Origin: Trichocoleus sp. FACHB-46
GTDB lineage: Bacteria > Cyanobacteriota > Cyanobacteriia > FACHB-46
Reading direction: 5' to 3'
Assembly (NCBI RefSeq): GCF_014695385.1
Contig: NZ_JACJOD010000041.1
Span: 62,001-126,000, forward strand
DNA: 64,000 bases
The notes under the pieces are model-generated. The model was not told the DNA's origin. It made no database searches and was given only the letters and a program-made list of their open reading frames with translations. Within the stretch, counting starts at the first letter, position 1. Each line of letters opens with the position of its first letter. The translations under genes were made by a program, and so were the position numbers. Below are positions 7,781 through 17,522 of this stretch, piece after piece.

Positions 7781-10129
7781 CTACGCTCTCTGGCAAAGAT
7801 ACCGATCGATCGCGTCATCTAGAGATGGCAACAAGATACCGCGTTCACTGCTGAGGGCACTGTAAACGGGTCGAGAAGCAGCCCAGCCCAAATCTTTAGT
7901 AGGACGAGCTTCGATCACCGCTGTATCTAATCCAGCGAGATTTGCCACAGTTTGGGCTAACTCGGACCAAGCGATCGCGCCTGAGTTCGCCAAGTGCCAA
8001 ATACCGCATTCTCCATCAATCAGGAGATCTAGCGTGTTATTGACGAGATCGGGGACATAGGTGGGGGATACCACTGAATCTTCCGCTGCGATAAAAGGCT
8101 GACCGGAAGCTAGAGTTCGCAGGGCGATCGCCAGAAAGTTATGTTCATCCCAAGGACCGAAAAAGGCGCTAGTGCGAATCACTAAGGAACAGGGATGGTT
8201 GGCAAGTACCCGTTGTTCGGCGATCGCTTTGCTGTGTCCATATACATTTAGAGGTGCCACTTCACAACTTTCGACATAAGGTTCCGCTCGGTTGCCATCG
8301 AACACTAAATCCGAAGAGAAGGTGACGAAGGCAGCCCCATGATTTGCACAGGTCTCCGCTAAAATTGCCGCTCCATCTGTATTAATGAACCGACATAGGT
8401 CTGGTTCTCGTTCTGCATCATCAACCCGGACATAGCCTGCTGTATTGACCACCGCCCAAGGTTTTAGCTCTGCGATGACGTGATCGACAGAATCTGGATT
8501 GGTGATGTCCATATCCTGACGAGACAGCAACTGGTAAGGAATGCCACGGACTTCACAAAGGCGGGCAAAAGCCTTTCCGAGCGTCCCAGTTGCACCCGTG
8601 ATCAAAAGCGGTGGCGTTGAGGCAGCAGAAGTTTCAGCACCCCGTAATACTTGGCTTCCAACGCTTGACTTCCAATGCTTGGCTTCTGACTCCTGCTTAT
8701 TGGCTCCAGGCTCCTGATTCTTACCTTCTAGCTGCTGATCTCCTGGTTCTCCGGTGTAGTTCACAGGCGGATATAGCAACCGTTCTGGGCGTTGCCACCA
8801 GCCGGGAACAGCGAGCAAAGGATGATGAAATTCGTTGCCTTCAGCTAGCTGACGTAGCATCTGAGCTAAGGCAGTAGGCCGAGGCTGAGGTGATCTGAGG
8901 TCAAATACACCGGGTTCGTAGTAGCCGTCCGATCGCGTTAGTAGGCTATTCCAGTCGTAAGCTCCTAGCAGCGACCAAGCAGTAACGGCTCGGATATCTA
9001 CACCGTCAGTTCGCAGTTGTTGGGCTGCTTCCCAGATTTCCTTGAGCCAGCGCAACTGTTCTTCTCTGGTGCAACCCAAATGTACCTCTGTCACCGCGAT
9101 CGGTAACTGGTAGCGCTCCCAAACCTCTTTGAGTAGGGTCTGGGCATCGCAAATTCCCTCTACACAAACCCGGACCGCTTCTACATCAGCATACTGATGT
9201 TTGCCGTTGCCTCCGTGGGTATGAGCAGGATAACGTTCTAGCCGCTCATCTAAAAAGCGATCACTCGTGAGATAGCGGTTAATGCCCATAATGTCCGGTG
9301 GGCAAGGATGGTCCACAAACCAAGTGAGTTCGGCTTCGCCAATCCCAACTAGCTCTCGCAGATATTCCCAAAGTGGATGCTCGTGATTGACTCGACCGCA
9401 GAGTAGATCAAGACTGAGCCAGCGGCGATTGTTCTCGAATTCTGCCTGGTAAGCCAGCAGAGGAGTGCTGAATATCTTGCCTAAATCTTCGGTTTGTACC
9501 AGTTGGGCGCTCGGATTAATTTGCCGAACTGCCTGCATCGAAAGCACAACGGCGCGGCATTGATTGAGTAGTGCCTGGATAAAAGCCAGCCCATCCCGCT
9601 TGTGAGGGTACCAGTGGCCGTAGAGAGCACTGAAGCGAGCTGTGGTCAGGGGTTCATTCACCGGAGTGTAATGAGTGATCCAGGGATAGCGAGTTGCGAC
9701 CGCGTGAGCAAATTCCGCTAGCTTTTCCGGAAAAGCGGGATCAAGCAAGCTGGTATCCTTGGGACCACTACCATGATGCACAAGCCCCAGAATGGGCCGA
9801 ATACCTAGATCATCCAATCGCGCTAATCGCTGGTCTAACCAAGACCAATCTGCTTGCGCTAATCCATTGGGAGCAATTCGTTCCCAGAGGGCAGGATAGC
9901 GGATGGCTGTAATGCCTAAAGAATCGAATAGATCTAGATCTTCGATCCGATTAAGGTGACCGTTACGTTCTAGTTGATCGAAGTATTGGTCGCCGATACG
10001 ATTTACGGTGCATTCAATACCAGCCCACAATTCCAGGTTGGCGGCTGAATTTGCGCTATTGGCTACTGAGTTACTAGACGCAACATTAACTGGAGAAGAC
10101 TGCTCCTCACTCCTCGTATTCGCTATCAT
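7781..10129 (-). CDS. Fusion of GH1-like glycosidase and RmlD-type sugar-nucleotide reductase
   Basis: Protein of 782 residues with two halves. Residues about 33-430 resemble a family-1 glycoside hydrolase: THYTPVNEP gives the acid/base Glu159, and AVTEVHLG supplies a candidate nucleophile Glu348 (normally TENG). A polar linker of about 75 residues follows. Residues about 506-782 are an extended short-chain dehydrogenase of the dTDP-4-dehydrorhamnose reductase type: nucleotide-binding TGATGTLGKA (511-520), then SSDLVFDG and the catalytic pair Tyr630/Lys634 in YGHSK. It is probably cytoplasmic, as no signal peptide is seen. It lies 103 nt downstream of glf on the same strand. The GH1-like half is divergent and its substrate cannot be read from sequence. 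Confidence 0.87.
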   Translation of the reverse strand: MIANTRSEEQSSPVNVASSNSVANSANSAANLELWAGIECTVNRIGDQYFDQLERNGHLNRIEDLDLFDSLGITAIRYPALWERIAPNGLAQADWSWLDQRLARLDDLGIRPILGLVHHGSGPKDTSLLDPAFPEKLAEFAHAVATRYPWITHYTPVNEPLTTARFSALYGHWYPHKRDGLAFIQALLNQCRAVVLSMQAVRQINPSAQLVQTEDLGKIFSTPLLAYQAEFENNRRWLSLDLLCGRVNHEHPLWEYLRELVGIGEAELTWFVDHPCPPDIMGINRYLTSDRFLDERLERYPAHTHGGNGKHQYADVEAVRVCVEGICDAQTLLKEVWERYQLPIAVTEVHLGCTREEQLRWLKEIWEAAQQLRTDGVDIRAVTAWSLLGAYDWNSLLTRSDGYYEPGVFDLRSPQPRPTALAQMLRQLAEGNEFHHPLLAVPGWWQRPERLLYPPVNYTGEPGDQQLEGKNQEPGANKQESEAKHWKSSVGSQVLRGAETSAASTPPLLITGATGTLGKAFARLCEVRGIPYQLLSRQDMDITNPDSVDHVIAELKPWAVVNTAGYVRVDDAEREPDLCRFINTDGAAILAETCANHGAAFVTFSSDLVFDGNRAEPYVESCEVAPLNVYGHSKAIAEQRVLANHPCSLVIRTSAFFGPWDEHNFLAIALRTLASGQPFIAAEDSVVSPTYVPDLVNNTLDLLIDGECGIWHLANSGAIAWSELAQTVANLAGLDTAVIEARPTKDLGWAASRPVYSALSSERGILLPSLDDAIDRYLCQRA

Positions 10130-10232
10130 GCTTGTTTATTCTGGGCCATGCTAGAAAAGTGCATTAAAGGTCAATTAGCAGGTGGATCTTTCGTTGATGA
10201 CTGATGAAAGACCCACCGCTAAAGTAGGCGTT

Positions 10233-11501
10233 CTAGTCTGCCTTAGTAGATAAGGATTTGCTGGAACCATTCTTCTCTATGTTTTTAGCAGGAGATGAAT
10301 TGGCAGCATGGGTGAGGGAAGTTTGATCCAAGTTGATTTCGGATCTGCGATCGCTGCTAGGAGATTTAGCCGATACGCGAGCGGCAACGCTCTCTTCGGG
10401 GTGCCAACTGGGTCGCTCTGTGATTTTGGCGTAGACGGATAGGGCTTGAGCGACTACTTGATCCATGTTGTAGTACTTGTAGGTAGCCAATCGCCCCACG
10501 AAATGTACTCCAGGTGTTGAGTCGGCTAGTGCTTTGTACTGCTTGTAAAGCTCCGCATTCTCAGGGCGGGGGACTGGGTAGTAAGGATCTCCCTCTGCCT
10601 TGGGATATTCATACACTAGGCTGGTCTTAGTATGCTCCTGACCCGTGAGATATTTGAACTCAGTGACACGAGTGTAGAGATGTTCGTTGGGATAGTTGAC
10701 TACAGCGGCAGGCTGATGCACAGATTCATTCAGCGTCTCATGCTTGAAGTCGAGGGATCGGTAAGGTAGCTTACCGTAGCGATAATCAAAAAACTCATCC
10801 ACGGGGCCAGAGTAGATCATTTCCTTGAAAGGAATCATCTTTTGAATTTCCCGGTAGTCCACATTCAACATCACTTTGATGTTGGGGTGAGACAGCATGT
10901 TTTCAAACATGCGAGTGAAGCCGTGCAATGGCATTGCTTGGTAGGTATCGGTAAAGTAGCGATCGTCTCTGTTGGTGCGAGTCGGAACGCGAGCTGTGAC
11001 CGACTTATCGAGTTCCGAGGGATCGATGCCCCATTGCTTGATCGTGTAGTTGCGGAAGAACTTCTCGTACAGTTCCCGTCCTACTTTGCTAACTACTACA
11101 TCTTCGGAGGTGCGGATAGATTCTTTAGGTTCCGCAACTGAGGCAAAGAAATCATTCAGTTCAAAGGAAGTGAGATTTAAGCCATACAGCTTATTAATGG
11201 TGTCCAAGTTAATGGGCATGGGCACCAATTGACCATCAACACTAGCTAGAACTCGGTGCTCGTAACGCCGCCACTCGGTGAAGTTGGACAGATACTCAAA
11301 GACATCACGCGAGTTGGTGTGAAAGATGTGAGGGCCATACTTGTGTACTAGAATGCCCGCATCGTTGTAATGGTCGTAAGCATTGCCACCAATATGATTG
11401 CGGCGATCGCAAACCAGTACCTTTTTGCCTAACTGGCTTGCCAAGCGCTCCGCCAGAACGCTACCTGAGAATCCTGCACCCACAATTAGGTAGTCGAACA
11501 T
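10233..11501 (-). CDS. glf: UDP-galactopyranose mutase
   Basis: Protein of 422 residues. The N-terminal FAD-binding motif DYLIVGAGFSGSVLAERLA is followed by DRRNHIGGNAYDHYND, HIFHTNSRDVF, the NYTIKQWG block and LATYKYYNMDQVVAQAL, all typical of Glf. The enzyme uses reduced FAD to interconvert UDP-galactopyranose and UDP-galactofuranose, the donor for galactofuranose-containing glycans. The catalytic region ends near residue 375; the last 45 or so residues (Ser-, Asn- and Lys-rich) form an extension beyond the usual 370-390 residue length. Its neighbours are a glycosyltransferase upstream and the glycosidase-reductase fusion downstream, consistent with a cell-surface glycan locus. Confidence 0.94.
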   Translation of the reverse strand: MFDYLIVGAGFSGSVLAERLASQLGKKVLVCDRRNHIGGNAYDHYNDAGILVHKYGPHIFHTNSRDVFEYLSNFTEWRRYEHRVLASVDGQLVPMPINLDTINKLYGLNLTSFELNDFFASVAEPKESIRTSEDVVVSKVGRELYEKFFRNYTIKQWGIDPSELDKSVTARVPTRTNRDDRYFTDTYQAMPLHGFTRMFENMLSHPNIKVMLNVDYREIQKMIPFKEMIYSGPVDEFFDYRYGKLPYRSLDFKHETLNESVHQPAAVVNYPNEHLYTRVTEFKYLTGQEHTKTSLVYEYPKAEGDPYYPVPRPENAELYKQYKALADSTPGVHFVGRLATYKYYNMDQVVAQALSVYAKITERPSWHPEESVAARVSAKSPSSDRRSEINLDQTSLTHAANSSPAKNIEKNGSSKSLSTKAD

Positions 11502-11719
11502 TGAAATACCTCTCTTTTAGTAAATGGTTGGAGCTTTCGTTGCCATCTTGGTTATCGCTGAAAGCTCTAGTTTCGGCATCTGAGTCATTCGTCTTCACAG
11601 TGCCTGTCGGCACCTATGACTCATCACCGCAGGTTTGTAAATGTCTGTATTTGTCTTATGTCTTAAATCGCTGGCATCTAGTCATCTAAAGCTTGAAGAC
11701 TAGTAACGAACTGGGCTAG

Positions 11720-13024
11720 CTAGACACTCGAAACAGATTCTGAGAGAACGGCTGTCGGCTTGGGCGTTGACTCGACCTGCTTGCTCGCGATCGCTGACTC
11801 AATCAGTTGCAACATTGCTGCCCAAGTTTTATCCCAAGAAGTCTGGGCCAAAAAGGCATCCACTTGATGCCGCCATTCTGTATCTTGCTGAGCCTGTTGC
11901 ATGGCTGCTTCGGTGGCTGTCACAAACTCAGATGCTGTGTCAGCGATATGAACTAAGCCCTGCTCCCCGTAAGGTCGCACCACATCTCGAATCGAGGTAG
12001 AAACCACAGGCTTGCCAGCAGCGAGATATTCTGGAGTTTTGGTAGGGCTGATAAAGCGTGTCGATTCATTCAACGCAAAAGGCAACATAGCGACATCCCA
12101 TCCCGCTAGATATTGCGGTAGCTCTGGATAGGATTTGCCCCCTAAATAGTGAATGTTAGGGTGGCGGGGCAGAGTCTCTGGATCGATTTTGACTACAGGA
12201 CCAATAATCACTAAATGCCAATCAGGTCTGGCTTGAGCAATGCCATCTATTAGGTCCAGGTTCATTCGTTCGTCTATAACACCATAGAAACCTAGACGAG
12301 GATGAGGAATAGCTGCTTGGTCGGCTGGATCTGTGGCGATCGCTCTGGCTTGGGCAAAGTGTTCTGCTTCAATGCTGCTAGGGAAGGCGTAGGCATGAGG
12401 ATGCTGATGGCGTTTCGCTTCGTACAGGCTTTGGCCACCTGTAAATACCAAATTAGCTCGTTGGAATAGTTGGTCTTCAAACTCTCTGAGTTCCGGGGGG
12501 GCTCCCTTAAAGGCAGCTAGTTCATCCATACAGTCATAAACGACTGCTGCGGCCTGCAAATGACTGGTGAACGCCAAGGCCATCGGCGTGTAGTACCAGA
12601 GAATCGGGTTGGCGATCGCATACTCAGCAAACAGATCATCTATCAAGCTCTGTTGCATGGCAGTGACCATCTCTGCTTTCAAGCCACTGGGGAGATGGGG
12701 CACAACTACTGACACGCCACACTCCCGTTTGCCGACTTCCAGCCACCAATCATCTCCTGCTTCAAAGATGGGTTCCTCAACAAAAAAGACTCTACGTCCC
12801 TGAGCACAACGACTTAAAAGATGTTGCGGTCGCTGATAAACAAAATCCCACCGTAAGTGGGACAAACAAACCAAATCAGATGTACCTGGGAAGAACCATT
12901 CAACATCTGAAAGAGAAAAGCTAGCAGTCTGCGATTCTGATGTTGATGTATCTTGCAAAGATAACTTTCTTATAGGTCTCATCTTAGTACTATTACTGAT
13001 TGATGCGGGGTCAGGTGGAGTCAT
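11720..13024 (-). CDS. Family 1 (GT4-like) glycosyltransferase
   Basis: Protein of 434 residues with a GT-B fold pattern. The N-terminal block LSHLRWDFVYQRPQHLLSR is characteristic of a glycosyltransferase group often found with glf, and the C-terminal nucleotide-binding half contains RLGFYGVIDERMNLDLI, WHLVIIGPVVKID, IHYLGGKSYPELPQYLAGWD and ISPTKTPEYLAAGKPVVST, where the E of the EX7E-like motif contacts the donor. Donor and acceptor cannot be told from sequence; location 218 nt upstream of glf on the same strand makes UDP-galactofuranose or another galactose nucleotide a reasonable guess. The first 40 residues are low complexity, so the true start could be a little internal. Confidence 0.88.
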   Translation of the reverse strand: MTPPDPASISNSTKMRPIRKLSLQDTSTSESQTASFSLSDVEWFFPGTSDLVCLSHLRWDFVYQRPQHLLSRCAQGRRVFFVEEPIFEAGDDWWLEVGKRECGVSVVVPHLPSGLKAEMVTAMQQSLIDDLFAEYAIANPILWYYTPMALAFTSHLQAAAVVYDCMDELAAFKGAPPELREFEDQLFQRANLVFTGGQSLYEAKRHQHPHAYAFPSSIEAEHFAQARAIATDPADQAAIPHPRLGFYGVIDERMNLDLIDGIAQARPDWHLVIIGPVVKIDPETLPRHPNIHYLGGKSYPELPQYLAGWDVAMLPFALNESTRFISPTKTPEYLAAGKPVVSTSIRDVVRPYGEQGLVHIADTASEFVTATEAAMQQAQQDTEWRHQVDAFLAQTSWDKTWAAMLQLIESAIASKQVESTPKPTAVLSESVSSV

Positions 13025-13533
13025 GATTCAACCTAGTTTTATTTAGGTGGAAAGCTCTAATCTTAATTCACAATAATTCCTTATTACTTTTAAAAGCTTC
13101 TATTCAACGGTAGATGTGAAATCTATCTTCAGACAGAGATAAGTATTAAAATAACTTGTAGCTTCGAGTCTTTATAGGCGCTAAAGTGATTTAATATCAG
13201 TGTTTTTGGCTTTTTATCTAGTTTTGTTGCAATATCTACAATTAGGGACACCCAGATTTACGTCATTAGTAGGATATGAAGCTTTTGAGAAATCTGAGTT
13301 AATTGCCAAATTGGATGCCAAGTTAAATGTCAATTACTAGATTGATGCAAGTAATTAGATTTGGCTTTGAATTTTGTATTGACTCATTTTCAATCTAAGG
13401 ATTTGCATGTTATTGATTGATATAAAAATTTTATTTTAGAATTAAGACAAATTAAGTTTTTAATTCTGAAGCGTTTCTTAAATAGAAATACCCAAAGAGA
13501 TCCACATCCTATCTATCAAGGCACACCAATCTC
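13025..13533. promoter_or_regulatory. AT-rich divergent intergenic region
   Basis: 509 bp separate the starts of the minus-strand glycosyltransferase and plus-strand galE. The stretch is markedly AT-rich and has no convincing ORF, HIP1 octamer or strong hairpin. By position it must hold the promoters of both sugar operons. I could not assign specific -10/-35 elements with confidence. Confidence 0.45.
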
Positions 13534-14535
13534 ATGATTTTAGTAACCGGGGGAGCAGGGTATATTGGCTCCCATGCTGTTATGGAGTTACAACGAGCAG
13601 GTTATGAGGTGATGGTTTTAGATAACCTCTCTTATGGCCATCGGGAAATTGTTGAGGAAGTCTTACAAGTAAAACTAGTAGTAGGGGATATTAGCGATCG
13701 CGCCCTACTCGATCAACTATTCTCTACCTATCCTATTACCGCAGTTATGCACTTTGCGGCCTACATCGCTGTAGGTGAGTCTGTTACAGATCCCGCTAAG
13801 TATTACCGCAACAACGTTACAGGCACTCTAACGCTCTTGGAAGCGATGATCGCAGCGTCTGTAAAGCAGTTTGTGTTTTCTTCAACCTGTGCGCTGTATG
13901 GCATTCCTAAGTTTGTGCCAATCACAGAAGAGCATCCGCAAGACCCCATCAGTCCCTATGCCACCACAAAACAGACTGTGGAGCACATTCTCTCGGATTT
14001 TGATGTAGCTTATGGTCTGAAGTCAGTTCGCTTCCGGTACTTCAACGCGGCTGGAGCGCATCCCAATGGTCAACTCGGTGAGGACCATGCGCCTGAAACC
14101 CACTTAATTCCTCTTGTGTTGATGGCTGCCTTAGGTAAATTACCCGCCATCCAGATTCTAGGGACCGATTACCCTACACCAGATGGCACTTGCGTCCGTG
14201 ACTACATTCACGTCAGCGACCTGGCTCAAGCTCACGTTCAAGGATTGCAGTATCTGGAAAACGGTGGGGCCAGTGACGTGTTCAACTTGGGTAATGGCCT
14301 AGGATTCTCAGTCCGCGAAGTGATTGAAGCCGCTCGCGAAGTCACTGGCCGAGAAATTCCTGTAGTAGAGCGCGATCGCCGCCCTGGAGACCCTCCGGTT
14401 TTAGTAGGTAGCAGCGACAAAGCCAGCAATGTGTTGGGTTGGAAACCCGAATACGCTGACTTGAAACAAATTTTGACTCACGCTTGGCAATGGCACCAAC
14501 AACGGCACGGTCAGCATACGCCTGTGCCACAGTAG
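13534..14535 (+). CDS. galE: UDP-glucose 4-epimerase
   Basis: Protein of 333 residues, full length for GalE. The NAD-binding motif is VTGGAGYIGSHAVMELQRAG; FSSTCALYG and SPYATTKQTVEHIL give the catalytic Ser/Thr and the Tyr-x-x-x-Lys pair; RYFNAAGAHPNGQLGEDH and CVRDYIHVSDLAQAH are standard GalE blocks. It interconverts UDP-glucose and UDP-galactose in the cytoplasm, supplying Glf and closing the Leloir pathway with the downstream galT and galK. It is followed by two hairpins before a convergent cupin gene. Confidence 0.96.
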   Translation: MILVTGGAGYIGSHAVMELQRAGYEVMVLDNLSYGHREIVEEVLQVKLVVGDISDRALLDQLFSTYPITAVMHFAAYIAVGESVTDPAKYYRNNVTGTLTLLEAMIAASVKQFVFSSTCALYGIPKFVPITEEHPQDPISPYATTKQTVEHILSDFDVAYGLKSVRFRYFNAAGAHPNGQLGEDHAPETHLIPLVLMAALGKLPAIQILGTDYPTPDGTCVRDYIHVSDLAQAHVQGLQYLENGGASDVFNLGNGLGFSVREVIEAAREVTGREIPVVERDRRPGDPPVLVGSSDKASNVLGWKPEYADLKQILTHAWQWHQQRHGQHTPVPQ

Positions 14536-14598
14536 CCACAATGTGAAGCTTATGAAGCTTTGAAAGCAAGCTCAAGTCCTAGCAAGACCTAACCACCA

Positions 14599-14663
14599 GC
14601 CCCTCTCCACATCGGAGAGGGGCCTTAGTTCTATATGGCTCCCCTACCCTATCAGGGAAGGGG
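14599..14663. terminator. Double hairpin between convergent genes
   Basis: Two consecutive stem-loops: GCCCCTCTCC/GGAGAGGGGC (14599-14623, perfect 10-bp stem, 5-nt loop) and CCCCTACCCT/AGGGAAGGGG (14641-14663, one mismatch). The second is followed by GGGGTTAGGTCT, as at 7761-7781. They lie between galE and the minus-strand cupin gene and probably end transcription from both sides. Confidence 0.6.
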
Positions 14664-14686
14664 CTGGGGGTTAGGTCTCACAGTTT

Positions 14687-15049
14687 TTAAGATTCTGGAA
14701 CAGAAGGATATCTCACAGTCAGCACTGTAGAGTCTTCCTCTGCCAGCCAACCATGAGAGAGACCGGGCAACCACAGGGCGTAATCCCCTTCTTGAGCCAG
14801 CACTACCTCGCGATCGGGGAACTGCAAGCGAAAGCGACCCTTGATCAAAATTGAAAGCGTCGTCGCTTGGTGATTGACCCCCCATTCTTGCCTACTGTCC
14901 CCAGCGGAGTGAGTCCCCCACTTAACCTCCACAGCCGACGTAGCGCGGGGATCATCGGCTGGCGTCACAAAGTACCCCATAAACCAACCGCGACGGGTTT
15001 TTCCTTCGGTGTAACTATTGCCAACAATAATTTGTGGTGAATCAGCCAT
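14687..15049 (-). CDS. Cupin-fold small protein
   Basis: Protein of about 120 residues. The end half has the cupin pattern: GVNHQATTLSILIKGRFRLQ, then FPDREVVLAQEGDYALWLPG and LSHGWLAEEDSTVLTVRYP, with G(X)5HXH-like and PG..H elements. It starts MADSPQIIVGNSYTEGKTRR and contains RGWFMGYFVTP. Such proteins are usually metal- or ligand-binding sensors or isomerases; function here is unknown. ATG at 15049 is preferred over an in-frame TTG at 15073 because the TTG adds only eight residues and lacks a clear ribosome binding site. Confidence 0.75.
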   Translation of the reverse strand: MADSPQIIVGNSYTEGKTRRGWFMGYFVTPADDPRATSAVEVKWGTHSAGDSRQEWGVNHQATTLSILIKGRFRLQFPDREVVLAQEGDYALWLPGLSHGWLAEEDSTVLTVRYPSVPES

Positions 15050-15518
15050 TTCTTTAAAAATTTTCAATAACAATTTGGTGAATTATAGCTTTGAGAATCG
15101 TCAAGTTTTGTGTTGATAGTTAGTAGTGATTGTCACAGTATTTATTCAGATTCAATTCAAAAACGTACTATAAGTATTCTTAATTTCTTGCTAAAAGGAT
15201 TTTGGTTTGGTAATCAAAGGTAGTTTTGAACCTGAATTCAGGCTTCTATCTCAGGAATGATTGTAATTAGGTATGATTTAAATAGGTAGTTTGACTAGAC
15301 CTTGATAAAAGCGGTTTATGTCAGGGAATGCAGTAATTCGCTCGGACACAAGAGTAGGGTTACTGTTGATGAATTTTCACTGCTCTGAAGTTCCCCTAAT
15401 TAAAAATTCCTTCCCGAAGAAATAAAGGCTCGAAAAATTTTTAGTTTCGAAGCTGATAAATAGATAAATCAGGGGTAGCAAAGGGCATTCTTCGTTAAGT
15501 AGCTAGGGTTCAAGTTTG
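15050..15518. promoter_or_regulatory. AT-rich divergent intergenic region
   Basis: About 470 bp between the divergent cupin and GH2 genes. It is AT-rich, has no supportable ORF and no HIP1 octamer, and must contain promoters for both directions. No specific operator was recognised. Confidence 0.4.
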
Positions 15519-17522
15519 ATGAAATTACTCGGCAGAAGCCTCGAAATCAATGCCCCCTCTGATTCCAGCGCGATCGCGATGTTTCGCCAGCTTGAAACGG
15601 GGTATCCTCGTCCACAGTTACAGCGAGCTAACTGGCTCAACCTCAATGGAGCCTGGAAATTTGCCTTCAATAATGAAAGCAACTGGGTCCAGCCCACCGA
15701 TGTCGCCGAGTGGACCCACACAATTGAAGTTCCCTTCGCGCCAGAATCACAACGCAGTGGTATCGGTGACACAGGGTTTCACCCCAACTGCTGGTACGAG
15801 CGCGACTTTGAATTAAGCCCAACTCAAAGCGCTCATCCTGCTCGTGTGTTGCTACATTTTGGTGCAGTTGATTACCACGCTCGCGTTTGGGTCAACGGTC
15901 AGTTCATTGGAGAACATGAAGGTGGTCACACTTCCTTCAGTTTTGACATCACCCCAGCTTTGCGCCCTGAAGGCCCTCAGCGAGTCACTGTTTGGGCCCA
16001 AGATGACCCCCAAGACCTCGCCAAGCCCAGAGGTAAGCAAGACTGGTTGCTAGAAGCTCACAGCATTTGGTACCCCCGCACCAGTGGTATTTGGCAGACT
16101 GTCTGGATTGAGACGGTGCCAGAAACTTACTTAGAAAAAATTCGCTGGACTCCCCACTTTGAGCGCTGGGAAATTGGCTTTGAAGCGCTGATTGCTGGCA
16201 ACACCTGCGATGATTTGCGCCTCAGTGTCCGGTTGACAGTAGATAGCCGCTTACTCGTGAACGATGTTTACGAAGTGATCAATGGTGAAATTCATCGGCG
16301 GATTGCCCTGTCTGACCCTGGCATTGATGATTACCGCAACGCTCTACTTTGGAGCCCCGAAAAACCAACTCTGATTGATGCTCAGGTACAGCTCTGGCGT
16401 CACGGTGAGTTGTTAGATGAAGTCAAGTCCTACACGGCGATGCGGACTGTCTCAATTCAGCGCGATCGCTTCATGCTCAACGGGCACCCTTATTATCTAC
16501 GTCTGGTGCTGGATCAGGGCTACTGGACTGATACGCTCATGACGCCGCCCTCGGATGAAGCACTGCGCCAAGATATTGAGCTGACCAAGCTCATGGGCTT
16601 TAATGGCGTCCGCAAGCACCAAAAAGTTGAAGATCCTCGCTTCCTCTACTGGGCCGATGCGATGGGCCTACTAGTTTGGGAAGAAATGCCTAGTGCCTAT
16701 CGCTTTACGCCTAAAGCCGTAGAACGGATCACAAAAGAGTGGACAGAGGTGATCGAGCGGGACGCTAGCCACCCTTGTATTGTGGCTTGGGTTCCTTTCA
16801 ACGAATCTTGGGGTGTGCCTAACCTCACTGAAACTCGGGCACATCAACACTATGTCCAGGCACTTTATTACTTGACCAAAACCTTAGACCCCAGTCGCCC
16901 GGTTATTGGCAATGATGGCTGGGAAAGCACTACTACTGATATTCTGGCGATTCACGATTACGACAACAACCCGCAAAGATTAGCCAAGCGCTATGGCCCA
17001 GAAATCAAGATTTCTGATTTGCTGCACAATCAGCGACCCGGAGGACGTGTCTTAACGCTGGACTGCTATCCTCACCAAGGCCAGCCGATTATGCTGACCG
17101 AGTTTGGTGGCATTGCTTATACCCGTCCCGCTGATACGGAAGCTTACAAAGCTTGGGGTTATGCCCGCTCATCAGACACCTCGGAACTGCAACAGCAATA
17201 CAGCGCTTTGCTTTCAACTGTGAATCGGGTTCAGATGTTTAGTGGTTTCTGCTATACCCAGTTGACAGATACATTCCAGGAAGCCAATGGTCTTCTGTAC
17301 GCCGATCGCACGCCGAAGTTTCCGCTAGAGGCGATCGCATCTGCAACTCTAGGTAGGGACAATCCAGAAGTGGAGAGATCTATACTGCCACCATCAGTTA
17401 CAACCCCGTGGTCCAGTGCAGAAAATGTACCTCCAGGAACTCCTCAAGCCGGATGGTCGCAAGCTCACCCTGTACAGCAGATGCCCCATTGCAGCGGGCA
17501 TCCAGGCTCCCAGTCCTGGTAA
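15519..17522 (+). CDS. Glycoside hydrolase family 2, beta-galactosidase-like
   Basis: Protein of 667 residues. Residues about 20-200 form the sugar-binding jelly roll (QRANWLNLNGAWKFAF, WYERDFEL, VWVNGQFIGEHEGGHTSFSF), then an immunoglobulin-like domain and the TIM barrel from about residue 320. Catalytic residues are the acid/base Glu429 in VAWVPFNESWG and the nucleophile Glu528 in IMLTEFGG. There is no signal peptide, so it acts in the cytoplasm. GH2 members cleave beta-galactosides, glucuronides or mannosides; position directly before galT and galK argues for beta-galactosidase. The last 32 or so residues are read through the start of galT in another frame, so the natural C-terminus may be earlier. 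Confidence 0.88.
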   Translation: MKLLGRSLEINAPSDSSAIAMFRQLETGYPRPQLQRANWLNLNGAWKFAFNNESNWVQPTDVAEWTHTIEVPFAPESQRSGIGDTGFHPNCWYERDFELSPTQSAHPARVLLHFGAVDYHARVWVNGQFIGEHEGGHTSFSFDITPALRPEGPQRVTVWAQDDPQDLAKPRGKQDWLLEAHSIWYPRTSGIWQTVWIETVPETYLEKIRWTPHFERWEIGFEALIAGNTCDDLRLSVRLTVDSRLLVNDVYEVINGEIHRRIALSDPGIDDYRNALLWSPEKPTLIDAQVQLWRHGELLDEVKSYTAMRTVSIQRDRFMLNGHPYYLRLVLDQGYWTDTLMTPPSDEALRQDIELTKLMGFNGVRKHQKVEDPRFLYWADAMGLLVWEEMPSAYRFTPKAVERITKEWTEVIERDASHPCIVAWVPFNESWGVPNLTETRAHQHYVQALYYLTKTLDPSRPVIGNDGWESTTTDILAIHDYDNNPQRLAKRYGPEIKISDLLHNQRPGGRVLTLDCYPHQGQPIMLTEFGGIAYTRPADTEAYKAWGYARSSDTSELQQQYSALLSTVNRVQMFSGFCYTQLTDTFQEANGLLYADRTPKFPLEAIASATLGRDNPEVERSILPPSVTTPWSSAENVPPGTPQAGWSQAHPVQQMPHCSGHPGSQSW

